Source: Pseudomonas_T sp032052615 (GTDB lineage: Bacteria > Pseudomonadota > Gammaproteobacteria > Pseudomonadales > Pseudomonadaceae). Taken from it: a stretch of DNA of 64,000 bases. Every line of letters begins with the position of its first letter. Within the stretch, counting starts at the first letter, position 1. The notes under the pieces were generated by a model. That model ran no database searches, had not been told where the DNA came from, and saw only the letters and a list, made by a program, of their open reading frames with translations. Where the stretch lies: contig DAMBWF010000002.1 in NCBI GenBank assembly GCA_032052615.1, forward strand, positions 248,001-312,000, read 5' to 3'. Both the position numbers and the translations under genes were made by a program. Below are positions 42,363 through 50,654 of the stretch, piece by piece.

Positions 42363-44123
42363 CTACGGCCGCCCGTTGGCGCTGCCGATCATCAGGAACG
42401 CCGCGCTCACCGCGCCCCAGGTGCCGCCGGCGTCGCGGCTGCGTACGTAGACCAAGTGCTTGCCGGCGGACAGCCCGCCGGTGGCGATGGTACCGCCGAG
42501 GCTTTCGGTCTTGGCGTCGAACGCGCCGTCGCTGGCTTGCAGCGGATAGGCGGTGGCGCCGGACTCCCAGGGTGCCTTGTCGATGTAGTACTCGGCGGCC
42601 GCGATGTTCTGGGTCGGCTCGGTGCCGTTGCTGCTGTTGTAGCGGCTGTCGGTGGTCACCGCCCTGAGGGTCACCACGGTGCCGGGGCTCACGCCGGTGG
42701 TGGACGCCGGGCCGGCCAGGCCGAGGCTGGTGATATCCGGGCCACCGGGGGTGATGTACGGGGTGCGCACCACCTTGGCGGCATAGATCAGCGCCGGCAG
42801 GTTGCCCTTCTTCACCGCGTTGTCGTAGCTGGAGCAGCTTTGGAAGAACGCGGTGCCCAGTTCGATGGTGTAGGCGGCGACGCCCAGTTCGCCATAGCTC
42901 ACGCCGTCGCTGGTGCCGTCGGTGGGATACAGGCCCACCGATTGTTGGGGCGTATAGCCGTTGAAGAAGGCGAACTTGCGACCCAGGGTCTGCAAGGCGG
43001 TGCCGTTGGGCGCGGCTTGGGAGGTGTCGCCCCAGGGCCAGAGCACCAGTTGGCTGTAGCTGTGGATGTCCAAGTGGATGCCGCTGGTATCCCGGGGCGC
43101 GGCGTCGTTGCGGTTGGGGCCGCGACGGTCCGGCCAGAGGCCGCGCACGTAGCGCTCCAGAGCCTGCACTTCCGGCTCGGAGGCGGCCGAGCGGCCCCGG
43201 TAGGTTTCGTTGCAGGCGCTGCCGCTGGAACCTTGGCCGTTGGTGCTGTTCCAGCCGAAGGTGAAGTTGCGGTTGAGGTCGGCGCCCCGGTTGTTGCTGG
43301 TGACGCCGCAGTAGGCCTGGTTGGTGTTCTTGCGCCAGGACAAGCCGGTCTCGGCTTTCTTGCGGCCGTCCGGGTTGGTCTGCAGCATCAGGTGCACTTC
43401 GTGGTGATCGAGGATCCAGGTAGCGTCGGCATCGGTGCCATAGCCGTCCACCAGCCAGCGGGCGAAATCCAGGGCCAGCGGGGCGGTGGCGTATTCCCGG
43501 GCGTGGATGGCGCTATTGACGAACAGCTTGGGCTTGTCGCCCCCCTTGACCTTGCTGGTCAGCTTGAGCACGCCCATGTCGTAGCCGCCCAGGCCCTGGG
43601 TTTTCTGCCAGGACTCGCCGACGTCGATCCACTGGGCGAGCTGGGGCTTGCTGCTGGCCATGCTCTTGGCGATGGCATAGGTCTCTTCCACGGTCGGGTA
43701 GCAGCTATAGCCAGGGATGCCGGCGACGGCGACGTCCTCCACTTGGCGGGTGGCGCGGGCCTCTTCGCTGCCAAGGGCGCGATCGCGGGCCGCGTCCAAG
43801 GCCTGGTTGCGCTTCTCGATGAAAGCCGTGTCGCGCTGGAAGGTGAAGCCGAAGGCTCGCAGCTTGTCCATTTCCGCCGGCTCCAGCTCCATCACCAGGT
43901 AGCCGTCGCGGTAATGGGATTCCAGGAGCTGGGCGTGGAAGCTGATGGCGGCCTTGCGGGCGATGTCCAGGCTCGGGAAGTAGGCGCGGTAGATGTCCGT
44001 GGAGGCTTTTTCCTGCTCGATCAGCAGCAGGTTTTCCTGGACGTCGTCCTGGGCGTGGAGGGCCGGGCTGAGCAGGGCGAGGGCCAGCAGGCCCCGCGAG
44101 AACAGGGTGGCGGTAGGGTGCAC
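42363..44123 (-). CDS. Secreted M14-family zinc carboxypeptidase
   Basis: 586 residues from a GTG at 44123, eight bases after AAGGA; this start gives a clean signal peptide (about 1-24, ending LHAQD), whereas a longer frame does not. An N-terminal propeptide-like region (25-135) precedes the M14 domain. Zinc ligands are His207 and Glu210 (IHAREYAT) and His354 (LDIHSYSQ). Substrate residues are in QTNPDGR and LNRNF, and the catalytic Glu is Glu421 (YTIELG). From about 450 a beta-sandwich domain follows. Probably exported for peptide or peptidoglycan-peptide trimming. Confidence 0.9.
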   Translation of the reverse strand: MHPTATLFSRGLLALALLSPALHAQDDVQENLLLIEQEKASTDIYRAYFPSLDIARKAAISFHAQLLESHYRDGYLVMELEPAEMDKLRAFGFTFQRDTAFIEKRNQALDAARDRALGSEEARATRQVEDVAVAGIPGYSCYPTVEETYAIAKSMASSKPQLAQWIDVGESWQKTQGLGGYDMGVLKLTSKVKGGDKPKLFVNSAIHAREYATAPLALDFARWLVDGYGTDADATWILDHHEVHLMLQTNPDGRKKAETGLSWRKNTNQAYCGVTSNNRGADLNRNFTFGWNSTNGQGSSGSACNETYRGRSAASEPEVQALERYVRGLWPDRRGPNRNDAAPRDTSGIHLDIHSYSQLVLWPWGDTSQAAPNGTALQTLGRKFAFFNGYTPQQSVGLYPTDGTSDGVSYGELGVAAYTIELGTAFFQSCSSYDNAVKKGNLPALIYAAKVVRTPYITPGGPDITSLGLAGPASTTGVSPGTVVTLRAVTTDSRYNSSNGTEPTQNIAAAEYYIDKAPWESGATAYPLQASDGAFDAKTESLGGTIATGGLSAGKHLVYVRSRDAGGTWGAVSAAFLMIGSANGRP

Positions 44124-44511
44124 GATTCGGGTCCTTGAAGTGTCATCTTCCCGATGGGCCGGGAGGCCCGACAGCCAGGAGCCGGGCTCGGCCCGGAGGG
44201 TTGAGGAGAGACGGAACTGCCGGCGTTCCGTATCCGTATCCGTATCGGCGACGACCTTGCACGACCGTACGAATGCGCGCGGCGAGTGGGTTGAACGTAG
44301 AAGCGCCACGGGGGGCTGTCAAATACCGCCCGGTCGTCCCGCCACGGCGGCGGGCACCCCGGCCGACGGGGCCCGCGACGCGGCGCAGGGCGCGGGGGCT
44401 CTAGGCCGGGCCCTGTGCCGACCGGACGGTCAGGACATTGAGCAATTTTTTACAAGTTCGGCTCGTCGGCGCGTGCCCACACTGGGGGTTCTCAGTGAGG
44501 GGAGTACCATC
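44124..44511. promoter_or_regulatory. Divergent region between the carboxypeptidase and HDxxH-protein genes
   Basis: 388 bp with no supported gene. It contains three perfect tandem copies of CCGTAT (44228-44245), a GC-rich stretch with several possible stems (44320-44400) and an AT-rich patch around 44440-44455 with six T, possibly part of the promoter of the gene starting at 44512. Confidence 0.55.
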
Positions 44512-45840
44512 ATGCGCAATGAGACGTCGATCTTCTGGCCCAGCAGCCACCGGCACTACATCAGCAGCCTGCGGTTGGACGTGGAGGAAACCGGTCTGTC
44601 CCAGCAGACCCTGTCGCTGATTCCGCCGCTGTTGAAAATCGTCGATGCGATGCGCGATCTGGAATCGCTGCCGTTCGCCTTGACCAGCGAGCTGGAGTCC
44701 CTGCGCCGCCGCGCGGCGGATACCCTGGAGGCCATCGCCGATACCCTGCGCGACCCCGCTTCCGCCCGTAACCTGCGGCTGCGGGCCCAGATTCTGCGGG
44801 GCAGCGATCACCGGCTGCTGGCCCAGGAAATCATGGGGACCCTGGAGCAGGAGTTGATCGTGGTGTGCGGTCGCCTGAGCACCTGGCTCGGCAAGTCCAC
44901 CGGCTACTACAGCTCGGCGCTGTTCGCGGTGCCGGACGCCCCGGCCCAGGCGGTCAGCGACCGCGCCGACGGCGCGCTGCCGGCAGCCTTCGAGGAAGTC
45001 CAGGGGTTATTCGGCCAGCGGCTGGAGCTGCGTCCGCACTACCCGCTGCAATGGGCCCGCCTGATCGCGGCGGCCGGCGAGGCCAATCTGTACCCGAAGC
45101 ACTTCGCCTACTTTCTGCCGGAGGACGAGGGCGCCAAGTATTCTCCCAACAAGCGCTCCCTGGTGTTCATGAACACTTACCAGGCGCTGTTCAACCTGAT
45201 CACCCAGGAGGAGTCCACCAATCACCTGTACCTGCACGACGCCGAGCTGGACATGTCGCGCATTCCCACTTACCTAGTGGCCTGGTTCCGAGGCCACGAC
45301 CTGGGACATTCGATCCTCCGGCCGCAGACGGATTTCCGCCCGCTGAACAAGGTGGATCGCTGGGGCTCGATGCAATTGCAGGAGGCCCTGGCCGACAGCT
45401 TCGGCCTGCTGCTCTGCAACACCCGCGCCTGGCGCCAGCGCCTGGGCATTGAGAGCGGCATGCTGAGCATGGTGTTCGTCCTGGAGATGTTGCGCTACCT
45501 GCGCCGCGACCCCTGCTCGTTCCCCGACGCCGGGGCCGCGTTCATCGAGTTGCAGTTCCTGATCCAGAACGGCTACGTCGACATCGACCCAGCGACCCGC
45601 AAGATCAGCACCGGCAGCGAGCGACTGCTGGCCGGCATCGCCCACTTGGTGGAGACCCTGAGCCACAGCGTGCTGGCCAACGACCTGCCGGCGACCCTGG
45701 CCTTCATCGAGCGCTACGCGCCGCACCGCAACAGCGAGGCCCTGGAGGACCTGATGCACCTGCTCGGCCAGTCCAGCCATACCCTGGACTACGTGCAGCC
45801 GATCTTCCATTGCGCGAGCCAGATGGGGAGCGGCGCATGA
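44512..45840 (+). CDS. Uncharacterised HDxxH-motif protein coupled to a LysE exporter
   Basis: 442 residues from ATG 44512 (GAGGGGAG upstream). No signal peptide or membrane segment, so probably cytoplasmic. The N-terminal half (about 30-130) is helical. The centre has a conserved-looking core: PKHFAYFLPEDEGAKYSPNK, then FRGHDLGHS (His262, Asp263, His266), then LQEALADSFGLLL (Glu291, Asp295). An H-D-x-x-H followed by E-x3-D recalls metal sites of HD-domain hydrolases or of zincin peptidases such as M49. It may belong to a DUF family (DUF6421 is my best guess, unverified). Its TGA overlaps the ATG of the LysE gene. Confidence 0.72.
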   Translation: MRNETSIFWPSSHRHYISSLRLDVEETGLSQQTLSLIPPLLKIVDAMRDLESLPFALTSELESLRRRAADTLEAIADTLRDPASARNLRLRAQILRGSDHRLLAQEIMGTLEQELIVVCGRLSTWLGKSTGYYSSALFAVPDAPAQAVSDRADGALPAAFEEVQGLFGQRLELRPHYPLQWARLIAAAGEANLYPKHFAYFLPEDEGAKYSPNKRSLVFMNTYQALFNLITQEESTNHLYLHDAELDMSRIPTYLVAWFRGHDLGHSILRPQTDFRPLNKVDRWGSMQLQEALADSFGLLLCNTRAWRQRLGIESGMLSMVFVLEMLRYLRRDPCSFPDAGAAFIELQFLIQNGYVDIDPATRKISTGSERLLAGIAHLVETLSHSVLANDLPATLAFIERYAPHRNSEALEDLMHLLGQSSHTLDYVQPIFHCASQMGSGA

Positions 45841-46490
45841 ACCCGGTGTCCAACGGGTTCCTGCTGTCGTTGTCGCTGTGCATGGACATCGGCGTCGTCA
45901 ATATCGCGATGATCACCCTGGCCTTGCAGCGTGGCTTCTGGAACGGTTTCTGGCTGGGCCTGGGGTCCTGCGTCGGCGATCTGGTCTATGCGCTGTTGGC
46001 CCTGGGGGGCATGGTGCTGCTGCTGCGGTTCGAGCCGGTGCGCTGGGTCATGTGGGTGGGCGGCAGCCTGGTGATGCTCTGGTTCACCTGGCGCATGTTC
46101 CAGGCGGCGCGGCACGCGGCGCGGCTACAACTGGCCGATACCCAAGGGGCGCCGAGGGACCACGGTCGGCAGTTCCTGCGCGGGCTGCTGCTGGCGATGT
46201 CCTCGCCGTCGGCGATCATCTGGTTCGCGGTGGTGGGCGGCGCGCTGATCGCCAAGTCCGGTGCCGCCGGCGACTGGCGGGTGACCGCGTTGTTTCTCTC
46301 GGGCTTCTTCACCGCCGGGCTGGTCTGGACCGTCGGCCTGTGCTTGCTGGCCAATCGCGGCGGCTCGCTGCTGGGCGACCGTCTGCTGCAGTTCAGCTAC
46401 GCCGCCTCGGCGCTGCTGTTCGCCTGGTTCTCCTGGCAGGTGATCACCTCCGGCTACCAGAGCCTGATCGTGGCCCCGCCCGGCGCCTGA
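45837..46490 (+). CDS. LysE/RhtB-family exporter
   Basis: 217 residues from MNPVSNGFLL, whose ATG overlaps the upstream stop (ATGA). About six membrane helices; family marks include FWNGFWLGLGSCVGDLVYALLA (the LysE G-x-G/D-x-xY region) and LLAMSSPSAIIWFAVVGG. Members export amino acids or related metabolites. Tight coupling to the HDxxH protein suggests it exports something that protein makes or degrades. An AraC regulator gene converges 3 bp downstream. Confidence 0.88.
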   Translation: MNPVSNGFLLSLSLCMDIGVVNIAMITLALQRGFWNGFWLGLGSCVGDLVYALLALGGMVLLLRFEPVRWVMWVGGSLVMLWFTWRMFQAARHAARLQLADTQGAPRDHGRQFLRGLLLAMSSPSAIIWFAVVGGALIAKSGAAGDWRVTALFLSGFFTAGLVWTVGLCLLANRGGSLLGDRLLQFSYAASALLFAWFSWQVITSGYQSLIVAPPGA

Positions 46491-46493
46491 GCC

Positions 46494-47321
46494 TCAGCCG
46501 CCCAGGCCGAGGGCGGGCCAGGTGGGCCGGGCGAAACGCCGTGGGCTGGCACCGACGCACTTGCGGAAGGCGTTGCTGAAGTGGCTCTGGTCGTAGAAGC
46601 CCAGGTCGAAGACCACGTCCTGGATGTCCTGTCCGGCGCGCAGGCGCCGCTTCGCCTCCAGCAGCCGCAGTTGCATGTGGTACTTGCAGGGGGTGAGCCC
46701 GGTCTGGGCGCGGAACGCCCGCAGCAGGTGGAACTTGCTGAGACCGCCGACGCTGGCCAGTTCGTCCAGGGAAACCTGGCGGCTGAGGTGCTCGTGCAGG
46801 TAGTCGGTGAGCAGCGGGTCGCGCCGGCCGGGCGCCGCGTCCGTCCACGGCGCATCGCCCCGGCCATCCCCCAGCAGGCGCGCCACCAGCTCGTGGAGCA
46901 ATGCCTGCAAGGGTTCGTGCTGGCCGAGGCGGCCCAGGCGTTCCATCTCCAGGATCAACTGGCTCAGCCGGGGGTCCCGTTGCAACGGCCGGCGCAGTTC
47001 CGGCTCGCCACCACCCGGCAGGCTGCCCTGGGCAACGATCTCGCGCATCAGCTCGGGGCTGAGGTAGAGGGACACGAACTCCAGCGGCACGCGCCGGCAG
47101 GCATAGGACGAGGCTTGCAGCGCATGCGGGTTGTAGGCGGTCACTTCGCCGGGGCGGACCTCGAACTGCCGGCCGTCCAGCCACACCGCCTCGCTGCCGG
47201 AGAGGTTCGCGCTGATCACGTATTCGTCGTGGGTGTGCTTGGGAAAGGCGTCGGCGTCGGAGGCCCGCATGCGCACGATTTCGAGTCCGGCGCGACGATA
47301 CAACCCTATCAGCTTCGGCAT
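46494..47321 (-). CDS. AraC-family regulator
   Basis: 275 residues from MPKLIGLYRRAGLE, ATG preceded by AAGGAGT. N-terminal AraC-type cupin (about 20-110: FPKHTHDEYVISANLSG, VRPGEVTAYNPHALQ). C-terminal double HTH (about 175-270: VSLDELASVGGLSKFHLLRAF and DIQDVVFDLGFYDQSHFSNAF). AraC proteins of this subgroup often control adjacent LysE exporters, and here the two genes converge. Effector likely a small metabolite; unknown. Confidence 0.9.
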   Translation of the reverse strand: MPKLIGLYRRAGLEIVRMRASDADAFPKHTHDEYVISANLSGSEAVWLDGRQFEVRPGEVTAYNPHALQASSYACRRVPLEFVSLYLSPELMREIVAQGSLPGGGEPELRRPLQRDPRLSQLILEMERLGRLGQHEPLQALLHELVARLLGDGRGDAPWTDAAPGRRDPLLTDYLHEHLSRQVSLDELASVGGLSKFHLLRAFRAQTGLTPCKYHMQLRLLEAKRRLRAGQDIQDVVFDLGFYDQSHFSNAFRKCVGASPRRFARPTWPALGLGG

Positions 47322-47539
47322 GACGCCACTCCTTGCGAATAGGAAACTCGGTGGGGTGGCATCAGTGTGCCAGATACCTCGGGGCGGAACGCAACCCCGA
47401 AACGGCCCCGTCGCCGGACGCGCCGAAACATGCGGTTGCCCGACCGCCGCGCGGAGTGCCATCCCGGCGACCGGCTTGCTTTAGAATCCCCGTCTTTTGC
47501 CGGCGCCGCCGCGGTGGCCATGTCGTACGAGGAGACCCC

Positions 47540-48952
47540 ATGCGCCCTATTCCTACCGCCTTGCTGACGATCCTGGCCCTGTCCCCCGGCCTGGCCCTGG
47601 GAGCCGACCTGGACGGCGCCGCCCTGAGCCTCGCCTGGACCCTGCCGTTCGTCGGTATCCTGCTGTCCATCGCCCTGTTCCCGATCTTCGCCCCCGGCCT
47701 CTGGCACCACCACTTCGGCAAGATCGTCGGGCTCTGGACCCTGGCCTTCCTGGTCCCCTTCACCGTGCAGCACGGCGGGCACGCCAGCGTGGCTCTGGTG
47801 GTGCATGCGCTGCTCAGCGAGTACATCCCATTCATCGTCCTGCTGTTCTCCCTCTACACCATTTCCGGCGGCATTCTGGTCTGGGGCCGCCTGCGCGGTT
47901 CGCCCGGGCTCAACACTGGATTGCTGGCCATCGGCGCCCTGCTGGCCTCGTTGATGGGCACCACCGGCGCGGCGATGCTGCTGATCCGTCCGCTGTTGCG
48001 GGCCAATGAAGGGCGCCGGCACAAGGTCCACGTGGTGGTGTTCTTCATCTTCCTGGTGGCCAACATTGGCGGCGGCCTGACACCCCTGGGCGACCCGCCG
48101 CTGTTCCTCGGCTTCCTCAAGGGGGTGGATTTTCTCTGGACCGTCGAGCACATGGCGCTACCGGTGCTGATCGCCTCGCTGGCGCTGCTGGCGCTGTTCT
48201 TCGCGTTGGACCACTGGCTCTACCGCCGCGAGGGGCCGGTCGCGGTTTCCGACGCGCCTCACGATTCGCCGCTGCGGCTCTACGGCACCTTCAACTTCCT
48301 GCTACTGGGCGGGGTGGTCGGCGCGGTGTTGATGTCGGGGCTGTGGAAGCCGGGCCTGAGCGTCGACATGCTGGGCACCGAGGTGCAGGCGCAGAACCTG
48401 TTGCGGGACGGCCTGCTGCTGGCCCTGGCCCTGCTATCCCTGGCGCTGACGCCGCGCCAGGTGCGCGCCGGCAACGAGTTCGACTGGGCGCCGATCCTCG
48501 AAGTGGGCAAGCTGTTCGCCGGCATCTTCGTCACCATCGCGCCGGCCATCGCCATTCTGCGGGCTGGCGAGCAGGGACATCTGGCGAGCTTGGTGAACCT
48601 GGTCAGCGACGAGAACGGCGCGCCGCTGGACCTCATGTATTTCTGGATGAGCGGCCTGCTCTCCAGTTTCCTCGACAACGCCCCGACCTACCTGGTGTTC
48701 TTCAACCTGGCCGCCGGCGACGCCGATACCCTGATGCATCGCCTGCCAGGCACCCTGCTGGCGATTTCCATGGGCTCGGTGTTCATGGGCGCGTTGACCT
48801 ATATCGGCAACGCCCCGAACTTCATGGTCAAGGCCATCGCCGAGCAGCGCGGCGTGGCAATGCCCAGCTTCTTCGGCTACTTGCTATGGTCCTGCGCGAT
48901 CCTGCTGCCGCTGTTCGCGTTGATGAGCCTGGGGTTCTTCGTCTTGGCCTGA
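47540..48952 (+). CDS. Sodium:proton antiporter-like protein (NhaD/ArsB superfamily)
   Basis: 470 residues from ATG 47540 (GAGGAGACCCC upstream); an in-frame extension of 69 codons upstream is not membrane-protein-like and is rejected. A signal-like first segment is followed by about 11 membrane helices. Conserved-looking segments are LMGTTGAAMLLIRPLL, ANIGGGLTPLGDPPLFLGFL and SSFLDNAPTYLVFFNLA, typical of ion-transporter half-sites in the NhaD/CitMHS fold. Likely inner-membrane Na+/H+ exchange, although anion transport is possible. Confidence 0.85.
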   Translation: MRPIPTALLTILALSPGLALGADLDGAALSLAWTLPFVGILLSIALFPIFAPGLWHHHFGKIVGLWTLAFLVPFTVQHGGHASVALVVHALLSEYIPFIVLLFSLYTISGGILVWGRLRGSPGLNTGLLAIGALLASLMGTTGAAMLLIRPLLRANEGRRHKVHVVVFFIFLVANIGGGLTPLGDPPLFLGFLKGVDFLWTVEHMALPVLIASLALLALFFALDHWLYRREGPVAVSDAPHDSPLRLYGTFNFLLLGGVVGAVLMSGLWKPGLSVDMLGTEVQAQNLLRDGLLLALALLSLALTPRQVRAGNEFDWAPILEVGKLFAGIFVTIAPAIAILRAGEQGHLASLVNLVSDENGAPLDLMYFWMSGLLSSFLDNAPTYLVFFNLAAGDADTLMHRLPGTLLAISMGSVFMGALTYIGNAPNFMVKAIAEQRGVAMPSFFGYLLWSCAILLPLFALMSLGFFVLA

Positions 48953-49069
48953 AACGGTGATGGTCGAAGCGAATAAGCTTATGCGTGATAAGTAAATAGC
49001 TTCTTATTACTTAACAGTTATATAGGCGGTGCCTAGACTGAGCCACATCACAGTCAAGGAGGTGCCGCC
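48953..49069 (+). promoter_or_regulatory. AT-rich promoter of the hydrolase gene, candidate CysB site
   Basis: A 117-bp gap with a sharp AT-rich block at 48970-49025. It contains the palindrome ATAAGCTTAT (48973-48982), followed by GATAAGTAAAT and TTATTACTTAA, and a -10-like TATATA near 49020. The composition resembles the oscA, metQ and tauA promoters in this window, suggesting common sulfur-starvation control. Confidence 0.5.
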
Positions 49070-49648
49070 ATGGGCAGCCAAGCCATTCGCTACCTGATCC
49101 TGCCGGGATGGCAGGGTTCGCCCGACGACCATTGGCAGAGCCACTGGCAACGCAGCTTGCCCAACGCGGCGCGGGTCGAGCAGGCGGACTGGGCGAGCCC
49201 CGATCCTCACGACTGGGTGAGGCAACTGGAGCGGCGGGTGGCCGCCGAGGACGCGCCCACCATCCTGATCGCCCACAGCCTGGGCTGCGTCACCGTGGCG
49301 CGCTGGGCGGCGCGGACGCCCCGTTCGCTGGCGCGGGTGCGCGGCGCGTTGCTGGTGGCGCCGGCCGACGTCGAGCGGCCCGATTGCCCCGAGGTCCTGC
49401 GCGGCTTCGCGCCCATTCCCCGCCAGCCGCTGCCGTTCCCCGTCCAGGTGGTGGGCGCGGACAACGACCCCGCCTCCAGCCCCGGCCGTACCCTGGAGCT
49501 GGCCCGCGACTGGGGCGCCCAGGCGGCGATCCTCGGCGGCGCCGGCCACATCAACGTGAAGTCCGGTCACCACCGCTGGGAGCAGGGCTTCGCCTACCTC
49601 TACCGCCTGCAGGGCCGCATCGAGCAGATGGCCCGCCGGCGCGCCTGA
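49070..49648 (+). CDS. RBBP9/YdeN-family serine hydrolase
   Basis: 192-residue alpha/beta hydrolase. The opening YLILPGWQGSPDDHWQSHW is the family signature. Nucleophile Ser in IAHSLGCVTVARWA (about 70), Asp in VVGADNDP (about 127) and His in GGAGHINVKSGHHRW (about 163) form the triad. RBS AAGGAGG. Family functions are poorly defined; in pseudomonads it often neighbours sulfur-starvation genes, as here with the sigma54-activator-like gene 68 bp downstream. Confidence 0.9.
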   Translation: MGSQAIRYLILPGWQGSPDDHWQSHWQRSLPNAARVEQADWASPDPHDWVRQLERRVAAEDAPTILIAHSLGCVTVARWAARTPRSLARVRGALLVAPADVERPDCPEVLRGFAPIPRQPLPFPVQVVGADNDPASSPGRTLELARDWGAQAAILGGAGHINVKSGHHRWEQGFAYLYRLQGRIEQMARRRA

Positions 49649-49716
49649 TCGTATCCACCCGCCGCGCGTCGTCCGAGCGCGCGGCCCGCGTCACCCGCTT
49701 CACCGAGACCTACGCC

Positions 49717-50640
49717 ATGAGTCGACTCGATACGCCCCGGCCTTCCCTCTTGACCTTCGCCGACGCCGACCGCAGCCCGCTGAGTATCCGCGCCCGCGCC
49801 CTGGTGTTCGTCGATCCCCGCTCGCGGCGCCTGCGGGAGGAGGTGGAGGCGCTGGCGCCGAGCGGCGTGCCGGTGCTCATTCACGGCGAGACCGGCACCG
49901 GCAAGGAGTTGCTGGCCCGGCATATCCACCGCGGCAGCGAGCGGCCCGGGTTGTTCGTGGCGGTGAATTGCGGGGCGATCAGCCAGGCCCACGCCGAAGC
50001 CGAGCTGTTCGGCCACGTCGCCGGCGCCCATCCGGGCTCGGCCAGCAGCCGCGCCGGCTGGTTCGGCTCGGCCAATGGCGGCACCCTGTACCTGGACGAA
50101 ATCGGCGATCTGCCCCTGCCGTTGCAGGCGAAGCTGCTGGCGGTGCTGGAGAGCCGCGAGGTGCTGCGGGTGGGCAGTCGCCAGCCGACCCCGGTGGAGG
50201 TGCGCCTGGTGGCCGCCACCAGTATCGACCTGGCCCAGGCGGTGGCGGCCGGCAAGTTCGATCCTCGCCTGCATCGTTACCTAGAAGCGGGCGCCCTGGC
50301 GCTGCCGCCCCTGCGGGAACGCCCGGCGGACATCCTGCCCCTGGCCGAATACTTCCTCGGCATCTACGCCCAGCGCCTGGAATTGCCCCTGCCGCTGATC
50401 GGCGCCGAGGCCCAGGCGGCCCTGGAACGGTACGGCTGGCCGGGCAATACCCGGGAACTGGAGAACAGCATCCATTTCGCCCTGCTGGTGAGCGAGGGCG
50501 CGGAGATCCTCCCGCGTCACCTCAACCTGCCGACCCTCGCCGGCGTCGATGCCGTGGAGGGGACGCTACGGGCCCTGGCCGCCGATCCGGCCCAGCGCGA
50601 CGCCTTGCGCCGGCTGGTCCGGGAGCTGTTCGCCGACTGA
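49717..50640 (+). CDS. SfnR-like sigma54-activator AAA+ protein, degenerate
   Basis: 307 residues from MSRLDTPRPSLLTFADADRSPLSIRARA, an opening close to SfnR, the activator of dimethyl sulfone/sulfonate use. Walker A GETGTGKE (57-64) and Walker B GGTLYLDEIG (121-130) are intact. The sigma54-contacting GAFTGA loop reads GAHPGS (103-108). The expected FREDLYYRL sensor/arginine region reads FDPRLHRYLE. No DNA-binding helix-turn-helix follows the AAA+ domain; the protein ends in an alanine/arginine-rich helix. It may bind ATP without activating sigma54. Cotranscribed with the RBBP9-like hydrolase; converges with the cytochrome gene, 14 bp apart. Confidence 0.85.
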   Translation: MSRLDTPRPSLLTFADADRSPLSIRARALVFVDPRSRRLREEVEALAPSGVPVLIHGETGTGKELLARHIHRGSERPGLFVAVNCGAISQAHAEAELFGHVAGAHPGSASSRAGWFGSANGGTLYLDEIGDLPLPLQAKLLAVLESREVLRVGSRQPTPVEVRLVAATSIDLAQAVAAGKFDPRLHRYLEAGALALPPLRERPADILPLAEYFLGIYAQRLELPLPLIGAEAQAALERYGWPGNTRELENSIHFALLVSEGAEILPRHLNLPTLAGVDAVEGTLRALAADPAQRDALRRLVRELFAD

Positions 50641-50654
50641 GCGGGCGGCCGTTT

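Noticed and set aside
44228..44245. Three CCGTAT copies as a CRISPR or regulatory iteron array
   Set aside because: Direct tandem without spacers and only three 6-bp units; most likely a short slippage repeat.
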